From NCBI GenBank assembly GCA_964016875.1, contig OZ024728.1, positions 23,993,328 through 24,057,327 of the forward strand: a DNA stretch of 64,000 bases. The letters run 5' to 3'. The notes beneath the pieces are model-generated. The model did no database searches, was not told the DNA's origin, and saw nothing but the letters and a program-made list of their open reading frames with translations. Made by a program: the position numbers and the translations under genes. Below, in pieces: positions 57,180-64,000 of the stretch (its first letter is position 1; every line of letters begins with the position of its first letter). This stretch comes from Fallopia convolvulus. Taxonomy: Eukaryota > Streptophyta > Magnoliopsida > Caryophyllales > Polygonaceae.

Positions 57180-57770
57180 AATAATTATTTATTTGACCAC
57201 AAAATTTGAAACCAAATGTTTTCAAAGCCAATTTCAAGGTTAAATACCAATAGCTTTTGCAACCAAATAGATTCGATGCAAATGTCAAGGCTAAATGGTC
57301 ACAGTTTTCCTACCAAATGCGTTCAGTGCAAATGTTAAGGCTAAATGGCCACGGATTTTCCCACTAAATAGATTCATGGCAAATTTCAAGGCTAATGGCC
57401 ACGAAATAGGCGCGATTATGCGTTCAAATTCAACTCGAACTTAGATAAAAAAATACATTTGTGGCTAACATTTGATGGTGATGCACTCAAAACCAACCAC
57501 GAAATTCAATTCTGGCTAATATGGTTGAACGTGACTTTCGTGGCCAATAGCCACACATTTAGCAATGAACTAATTCGCGACTATTATTTGCAGCTAAATA
57601 GCCACAAAACTAGAATTCTGTGGTTTTTTTCCAGAGTGATATTTAGCCTCGCGCGTTTTAGCCCCAGGGCACCTTTCGTAGGGCAATCCATTGGGGATGT
57701 CGTGGCTAACGTGATTTCGTGGTTATTTTTGTGGTGGAAGTCGTGTCTATTTTCATGGCTACAGATGCGT
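57180..57770. repeat. Right subterminal repeats of CACTA F
   Basis: Degenerate units with CAAGGCTAAATGGCCAC and AGCCAC/GTGGCTA motifs, mirroring the left end. Ends just before the terminal GCTACAGATGCG...CAGTG. The preceding stretch 56839-57179 is AT-rich with TTGGATGGTTG repeats and no gene. Confidence 0.75.
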
Positions 57771-57843
57771 TTTCCAGCAGTGCTATTTGTGTATGCTATA
57801 ATTTATAAAAATGATATTATATAAACAAATTTATGAGACTTAC

Positions 57844-57996
57844 CTTGTCTATCTTGCTTCACACAACGGATTTTCTTCCATATTCTTCTCCTACTACCTC
57901 TTCCTCTTCATCCTCGTCAATATAACTATCGCTTGATGAGACCTCATCCTCGGGATAATAATAGCTCGATGCGGTCTCTTCCTCTCCGGATGACAT
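57844..57996 (-). pseudogene. K, exon 1 of the FAR1-like transposase gene
   Basis: Minus strand from ATG 57996: MSSGEEETASSYYYPEDE followed by an acidic Ser/Asp/Glu segment, 51 codons to a GTAAGT donor at 57843. An in-frame TGA is at codon 46. The matching acceptor is at 30979, on the other side of CACTA F, so F lies in this intron. An acidic Ser-rich N-terminus is common in MULE/FAR1-like proteins but is not diagnostic; linkage to K rests on strand, splice signals and the reconstruction of the insertions. Confidence 0.5.
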
Positions 57997-58793
57997 GTTG
58001 TATGTGTTTATTGGAATGGTGAAATTTTTGGACGAAATGAGAATGTGAATACATATAGGTATTTATTTGAACATATTTGACCGTTGGGAGACCACGTGTC
58101 TTGGATTCGCGCAAATAGTACATCAAATAGTCGATTTTTCCAATGGTAGGATTAAAGGGGTGCGCAAAAAGGACGCGCCACGCATCCTGTACGCACTCGC
58201 AATAAGGGTGCGCGCCCCTTTGATCCCTTCGATGCAAAATCGAAATCCCGTTTTACCCCGCAAGAAGCCTAGTTTCAAGTAGTATAAGCGCACAAGCTTA
58301 ATGCGCGAAAATCTGCATGCCTTTATAACTTTTCCCGTGTACGCAAACCAATAGCCTTTAGAATTTAGATAAAACATTATAATTGTTTTAAACTAATTAC
58401 CTTAGAATTGAATTTTTTTAAAATAATGCATTATTTCTCTTAAATATTAAGCTAACAAAACATTTCATGCCATGAACGACTATGTCTTGAATACTATTTT
58501 TTGCCCATATATTATTTAAGTACGAAATATAATCGTTGATTGAATTTTATATAAAATTATTCAATATTATAATATGCAGGGAATGTGAAAAATAAATTAA
58601 ATAATATTTTCTTTTTTATTAAAAACATAAGCAATTTAATTTTTTTCTCAACATTTAAATATGTTAAGTAATTAAATAAATAAAATAATATTATAATAAT
58701 ATATGAACTATAAATACTTAAGAAAATAAGGATAAAGAGAAAAAATGAACAATTAAATTTAACTACAACGCATATTTAGATGATGATGATGTA
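57997..58793. other. Upstream flank of K and AT-rich spacer
   Basis: 58090-58330 is more GC-rich, with a G-box-like CCACGTG at 58091-58097, about 95 bp upstream of the K start on the minus strand. 58380-58780 is very AT-rich. No coding region or RNA gene is seen. Confidence 0.4.
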
Positions 58794-60150
58794 GTGGGGG
58801 TTGATCCTTTAGGATCAACGGAGTCACCTTGCACACTAAAGGCAAAGAAAGGAAAATTGATCCCTTCTGACTCTGGGATCAAACACAAGCTTAGATATTC
58901 TTCAAAGATGGAGATTCAAATAAAGATCATGTGCCTAGAGAAAAAGGATCACAAAACTTGGTTGCTCTGGTGCTGGTAGAGGAGCAAGTACTAAAGGAGA
59001 ACAAACTCGAAAAACTTTGTGAGTTATCGGTCTTCCATGGTTGGGAAAAATTAAGCGTAAATAAGGTATTTGTTGATCTCTATCTAGTTCGATGTTCTTA
59101 CAATTCTTTCAACTTGGTGCAAAGTTGTTCTGTGATAGTGGAACGACTAAGCTGGGAAAGACACTCACCTTATCAAGCAAAGAGGTCGCTTTGTGGTTGG
59201 ATGTTCTCATTGTTGGACATGCCACCTTGCTACAAGTTGGAATGTATCCAAGGGACAAGAAGAAGTTGTTTGTCCGATTGTGTGTATCAGATGAGGTGCA
59301 GCTAACAACATCTGAATTTCCATTCGTAACTGGGTGGCTCACCAATTTCTTGTGAGAATGGTGTTGCCAAGACAGGAGAAAAGTAACAATCTCACTGTGT
59401 CGGATCTAATACTGCTGGATATTTTCATGTGGTGACAAAAATTGATCTGTCAAAGCTAGTCCTTCTGCACATGGAGAAATGTTGTGGGAAGAATCATTCC
59501 TTACCCTACATCGGATTGGTCAAGAAGGTGTTGGAGTCCACAGGGGTTTATGAACTAAAATAGGAACAAACTTATGGATTCCCATTGGAAATCCATAATA
59601 TGAAGAAGATGGGTCATCAAGGCAACTCAAATTTGAAGAAGAAGGTTGTAGTGAAAAAAGCCTTTGATGACTCACCGCCAATGAAAGGGAAGGGAACAGA
59701 CTGGTGGGAATGGCTAAGCTGGGAAAGCCACTCATCTTCTCAAGCGATGAGGTCGCTTTGTTGTTGGATGTTCCCATTGGTGGACATGCCACCTTGCCAC
59801 AAGATTGAACATGGCGAACCGACAAGAAGGAGTTATTGGTCCGATTGTTTGGATTAGATGAGGTGCAACTGACAACATCTGAATTGCTATTTGTATCCCA
59901 TTGGAAGTCTATAATCTGAAGAAGATGGTCATCATGGCAACCAAAATCCGAAGAAGAAGGTTGTAGTGAAAAAAAGCCTCTGATGATTCACCACCAATGA
60001 AAGGGAAGGGAGCAGATGCATTGATCCTCAAAGAGCTGAAATCGATTCGGAAGACCTTAGAAGTTTTATTTGATCATCTTCTCGATTAACCGAAAGAGGA
60101 AGATGAGAAGACTAAAGGATCCTCAATCCTGCACTTGAGTTGAAACACCC
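58794..60150 (+). pseudogene. Degenerate plant-transposon-protein remnant with internal duplication
   Basis: Plus-strand pieces in changing frames: LGKTLTLSSKEVALWLDVLI...GHATLLQVG and DEVQLTTSEFPFVT (59150-59340), NNLTVSDLILLDIF near 59380, LVLLHMEKCCGKN and LPYIGLVKKVLESTGVYEL (59455-59560), then a basic tail. Segments recur: 59140-59325 matches about 59705-59890, and 59578-59700 matches about 59890-60010. The LLHM...SLPY-LV-KV-E pattern resembles the 'putative plant transposon protein' domain seen in non-autonomous LTR elements. A copia-like LTR follows, which fits. Identification is weak. Confidence 0.4.
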
Positions 60151-60471
60151 TCTTTGATCCCCTATCCCTGTTAACCCCCACAAAAATTTTCTCTTTAGTT
60201 TTTGTTGATTTGTTTCAATAATGGTCTCTATTTATTTGATCATGTAGTTTGTTTCAATGTGATGAATGAACTTTACTAGCTTACTTGAATTGATTGTGTG
60301 CTCATTACTTAAGTATAATTAGTTTTTGATGATGTCAATAGGAAGAAGTTTGGAAAATTGTAGAGATGCATTTAGATCATACTAAGAAGGAATTAATTTT
60401 TTTACTTGTATTTTGTTTAGTATTCTCTTTAAATTTTGTAAAGGATTTGCCATCTTCAAAAATGGAGAAAT

Positions 60472-61220
60472 TGTTGGGATACCAACTGACCCCTTGAGTT
60501 TTGATGATGAAAAACATTGTGTAATTTACACTTTGTATCTGAAGGTTTTTAGGTATGAAGTAATAAAGAGAAGGATGTTCAGATCAATCAATATGCCTCA
60601 AAGGAACAAAGGAAAATAAAGAAAGGAAGTTGTTGTGTTCATTGGTCCCATCGGAACAACGCAAAGACGTAAAACATTATTTAAGGAAGGTGGCATAAGG
60701 AGTGCGTGTGATCTCCGTATGCGCTAGGCGGTTGAAGAAGTTTAAAGATAGATTTGTTCCGCAAGGAACAAATATATGGAAAGTCTTGAGATAGATTTTA
60801 TTTAAGTAATTTTGTGTTAGATACAAATAAAATCTATGTAATGAATAGCCTATCTTAATTATGTTTATGGATAGAATTCTATTCCATGAGTATAAGTATA
60901 GGGTATTTCTAGATTAGGAACCTAAGTCTCATTATATATGTTGAAAAAGAGAATACTTGCCAGCTGTGTGCGAGATCAGGTTAGAGATAGGACACGAGGA
61001 TAGCTTGACAAAGTTGAGTACAAAGTTAGGTTCATGGGTCGAAGAAGCTAGTCTGAGTTCGTAGAGATCGTTCGACGCTTAGAAACATTATATTGGGTTC
61101 ATCCCTAAGAGTTCTGTGCACCTAGAAACATAAGGTTTACGTTTGTATGTTCGATTTTAGATCTACTAATAAAGACAGTAACTTTGATTTTGAAACACTA
61201 ATTTTAGTATTCCGATGTCA
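60472..61220 (+). repeat. Copia-like LTR (3' or solo)
   Basis: Begins TGTTGGGATACCAACTGACC at 60472, directly after a purine run (AAAAATGGAGAAAT), and probably ends GTATTCCGATGTCA at 61220. This start and the preceding tract are typical of plant copia-type elements. The right boundary is less certain. No matching 5' LTR lies in the window. Confidence 0.55.
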
Positions 61221-61782
61221 AGTTTATTGATCTCTTAAGAATACACGTACGATCAAACAAAAAGCTATCTTCAAATACATCCACCAATCCAACTCTAGCC
61301 TAAAAGAGAGACAGTAAAGATGAGACACACATACAAACTACAAATGGTCAATACAATAAGCCGATTGATTTACAGCATTAACCATATATATGTTGAAAAA
61401 AAAAAATTGATCAATCACATCAAAAGAGAATTAATTATAAAGTCTGCAAAAGGGGGAAAATTGTTATATGAATACATTAGAAAAAATCTTATGAAAAAAT
61501 TAAAATAATTATATGGACATCATCCACTAATAAACTATATTATATTTTTGGTCCGTATACTTTTTTGTGTTAACACTCATTTTAGTTGTTTGTTTCTTAT
61601 ATAAATTACACACACTCAATGTATTTCTCTTTTCAAATCGATTTGAGTCTGGTACATGAAATCACGTAGCTATCAGTACTTGTGAGAATTCCTACCCAGC
61701 TTCAACTTACCAAATCCTAAAATCTAGGTCGAAGCAAATTAAGGCAAAGAGAAACGAAGCTAAATCACAAACGACGCGTGCA
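61221..61782 (+). promoter_or_regulatory. Upstream region of the TBL gene
   Basis: AT-rich sequence between the copia-like LTR and the TBL start codon, expected to hold its promoter and 5' leader. I see no clear TATA box that can be assigned with confidence. The nearest transposon boundary is only about 560 bp from the start codon. Confidence 0.4.
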
Positions 61783-63216
61783 ATGGAATTGAAGAATTGG
61801 GCGATGAACGAAACATGGAAGGTGTGCAGCCTGGGCGGCTTCCTTGGCCTCTTCCTCCTGGTGGTCGTCCTCACCAACAACCTCCAAACCACCACCACCG
61901 TCATCATCTTCACGCCTCCACCTGTGGGCGAGTGTCGCATGTACGAAGGGAGGTGGGTTTACAAGCCCGGAGAGAACCCGAGGTACCCTATCGACCAATG
62001 CCCTTTCGTTGAGGAGAAGATGAGCTGCCGGAGGAATGGACGGCCCGATTTCCGCTACGAGGGCTGGGCCTGGGAATCCAACCATTGCCACATCCCACTG
62101 TACGTACCGACTTCAACATCTTATCTATATACATAATTACGTACGTACGTAGTGTAATAATAAATATCTGATGGTTGGTAGGTTTGACGGGAAAGATATG
62201 CTAGAGAGGCTACGGGGGAAGAGGGTGATCGTTGTAGGAGATTCGCTCAACAGAAACCAGTGGGAGTCGCTTGCTTGCCTTCTCTACACCTCTCTCAATC
62301 ATCCCCAACACCAGGCTCTCGTCGACGCCGACGGCCCTGTCTACAAGCTCTTCCAAGCCAAGGTATCAAATCAATGATCAATAATCAATCCAAATTATCT
62401 AGCTACCTACTCCCTCTATCTCTTGTCTTCTATACTTTGTACGTTACATTAATATGATTAATATGGATTAAGAAATTCAAAAAATGTATCCATCAATAAA
62501 ATGCTAAAAATATAATTTAATCAACTCAGGTGGAACCTGGTATGATATAAGATCTTGGGAAATCGAAATGTACACACCCTTAGTCCCACTCGAAGTCGGG
62601 AGGGTATCTAAGGTGGGTCCAAAAATGTACACACCCTTACCCTTACCCTTACCCTGAAATAGTAATATACGGAGTATTAAAAATGAAAGAATGCATATAT
62701 ACACGTATGATAAGCTTTTAAGGTAGGGAGCACGCATGAGTGAACCTAGCTAAACCCCTCCTATTAGTATTTCTAATTATGTTAAACCGTACCAAAACGA
62801 TTCTTGTGAATGGACTCACTTTGTTGGCCACTGGCAAAACCAAATCATCGATGCACCACGCCTTTCTTCCCGTGGAGGAAAACCAATTATTACTTTTTGG
62901 CCAATTAATTTTACGTTACGCAACAAAGTCAAATATACATATTTTTTTCAATGTTTTATTAGCAAAGTAATTTAGTTAAGTTTGAGAGTACTGTTGTAAC
63001 TATTAGCTTGTTGATATATATTTGTACGTAGGAGTACAACTTGACGTTGGAGTTTTATTGGGCGCCTTTCCTGGTGCATTTGGAGGAGGCCCACAAGAGC
63101 GGCAGAAAGGTGCTGTCCCTCGACAAGCTCGACCCCTCGTCCCATAAATGGCGTGGCGCCGACGTCATGCTCTTCAACTCCGGCCACTGGTGGACTCACA
63201 ACGGCAAGCTCAAATC
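61783..63216 (+). CDS. TRICHOME BIREFRINGENCE-LIKE (TBL) polysaccharide O-acetyltransferase, N-terminal part
   Basis: Exons 61783-62099, 62182-62362 and 63032-63216, all with GT-AG introns, in frame (105 codons plus 2 bases, then 60 and 61 codons). Residues about 16-33 form a single membrane anchor. A PMR5N domain follows: CRMYEGRWVY, DQCPFVEEKMSCRRNGRPD, WAWESNHCHIPLFD. Exon 2 has the esterase motif VVGDSLNRNQWESLACLL; exon 3 has FYWAPFLV, RGADVMLFNSGHWW. The C-terminal DxxH motif must lie in an exon beyond the window. TBL proteins add acetyl groups to wall polysaccharides in the Golgi. The best intact host gene in the window; which TBL subgroup is not resolved. Confidence 0.92.
62363..63031 (+). 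other. Intron 2 of the TBL gene
   Basis: 669 bp, bounded by AAG|GTATCA and TACGTAG|GAG. Contains GTACACACCCTTA twice (near 62571 and 62626) with a short CCCTTA run. No ORF of note. Confidence 0.8.
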
Positions 63217-64000
63217 GTAACCACCTATCACTACGTACTATTTCAATTAAAATGGCATTTATGCTTGCACATACTAATCATATAATTCTCACTTGTTTAC
63301 TTGTTTGCGTTACCTTCATGCCTTCATGTGGATGATAGCTAGCTCATAAATCATAATTCACTAATTTGGGCTATCATATATTTATATTACGTTGGAATTA
63401 TTTTAAATTTTGGGTGGATAGATCCATACCTGACGACTAACATCGAACATGATGATTATAACAAGGCTTTGAACCTACGGCAGGCCTGCACTTTTTAGCA
63501 TTTCACTCAAGTGATTCCCTTGGATTTTTTTGGGTAAAAAATTATAGATAAAAATAGATCATGGTTGGCCAACCACTTTTTAACTACTAGACTAGATAGG
63601 ATCGTCAATCGTGTATGAATTATTTAAAAATGGATTATAATTAAGAATCATAATGATACCAACTTTGTGGACTACCATATATCCACTACCTGCTCTATAG
63701 CTTGCGTGATCAAATTAATGACGTACGTTTTGAAATAACCAAAACATTATGGTAACTAGCCCTGCTTCTTAAACTAAGCTTGCTAGATATCTAATTTACT
63801 TTCCAACATATATGTGACATCAAATTTATTAATTGATTGAAATCGAGTTACTCTGAATCTATTTTTAATTGATTTAAATCAATATAAAGACTTATTTTTT
63901 TGGTGAAGAGTATTGTGTTCATGAGAATCGAACCAGAAATTTATGAAATATAAATATTGTTAGGATATGATACATAAGTTATTAGAATTTAGTCACAATT
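63217..64000 (+). other. Intron 3 of the TBL gene (continues beyond window)
   Basis: Starts with a GTAACC donor after LKS, leaving two bases of a split codon. No downstream TBL exon is visible up to 64000, so the intron is at least 784 bp. It is AT-rich with no other gene. Confidence 0.7.

Larger units (their letters stand above)
31024..57782 (+). mobile_element. Element F: CACTA (En/Spm) transposon containing nested E and D
   Basis: The right end reads CAGTG at 57782; its inverse CACTGCTGGAAAACGCATC pairs with CAATGCTGGAATATGCGTC at 31024, so the left end has lost the canonical third base. Both are followed inward by TGTAGCC. A 3-bp TSD CTA is at 31021-31023 and 57783-57785. Subterminal repeats containing AGCCACGA lie at both ends. 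Without E and D it is about 12.7 kb. It carries a TnpD-type transposase (Transposase_21), a TnpA-type gene (Transposase_24) and an extra Myb/SANT-like gene on the opposite strand. It lies in intron 1 of K. Confidence 0.9.

Noticed and set aside
1..64000. CRISPR arrays, bacterial operons, rRNA genes
   Set aside because: None seen; repeats are transposon-type and genes have GT-AG introns.

Overview
The window is nuclear DNA of a flowering plant, probably a eudicot. The evidence is a spliced TRICHOME BIREFRINGENCE-LIKE (TBL) gene at the right end and plant-specific transposon families (Tekay/Del-like Ty3, MULE, CACTA, hAT). The species cannot be read from the sequence. Almost everything left of about 61.2 kb is transposable-element DNA. 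Only the TBL gene (61783 to beyond 63216, + strand) looks like an ordinary host gene.

The main result is a nested stack of insertions, most with both ends and a target-site duplication (TSD) visible. The oldest layer (K) is a minus-strand FAR1-like/MULE transposase gene, now in three pieces at 57996-57844, 30978-30960 and 5877-4601. Two transposons split it. CACTA element F (31024-57782, TSD CTA) sits in its first intron. MULE I (5878-30959, 9-bp TSD with one mismatch) sits in its second exon. F holds a gag-only LTR element E (34011-48017, TSD AAGCC), and the 3' LTR of E holds Tekay-like element D (38380-47576, TSD GAGAT). MULE I holds Tekay-like element C (10499-17638, TSD GATCC) and solo LTR J (18143-28474, TSD TTCCC). 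J holds MULE G (18291-24833, TSD TAAATTAAA), and G holds hAT element H (20020-20772, TSD GGGCTGAG). Taking inner elements out one by one gives plausible sizes: F about 12.7 kb, I about 7.6 kb, E about 4.8 kb, G about 5.8 kb and J about 3.8 kb.

Left edge: a minus-strand Ty3/gypsy element (A, 1-2714) lies inside the 3' end of the pol gene of a plus-strand relative (B, 2715-3953). These are followed by a broken plant mobile domain (PMD) fragment. Right edge: CACTA F ends, then come exon 1 of K, a degenerate plant-transposon-protein remnant with a copia-like LTR (58794-61220), and the TBL gene.

Few element genes look functional. Broken ones include the transposases of K, I, G and F, and the gag of C and pol tail of D. 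Exceptions are the gag ORF of E (36609-37349), the visible gag of A, and an intact two-exon Myb/SANT-like gene (33046-32204, minus) inside CACTA F. D has almost identical LTRs but no usable coding region, so it was probably moved recently by proteins from another copy. MULE I carries RING E3-ligase and ULP1-like protease fragments, and G carries a possible HMG-box fragment, so gene capture by MULEs recurs here.
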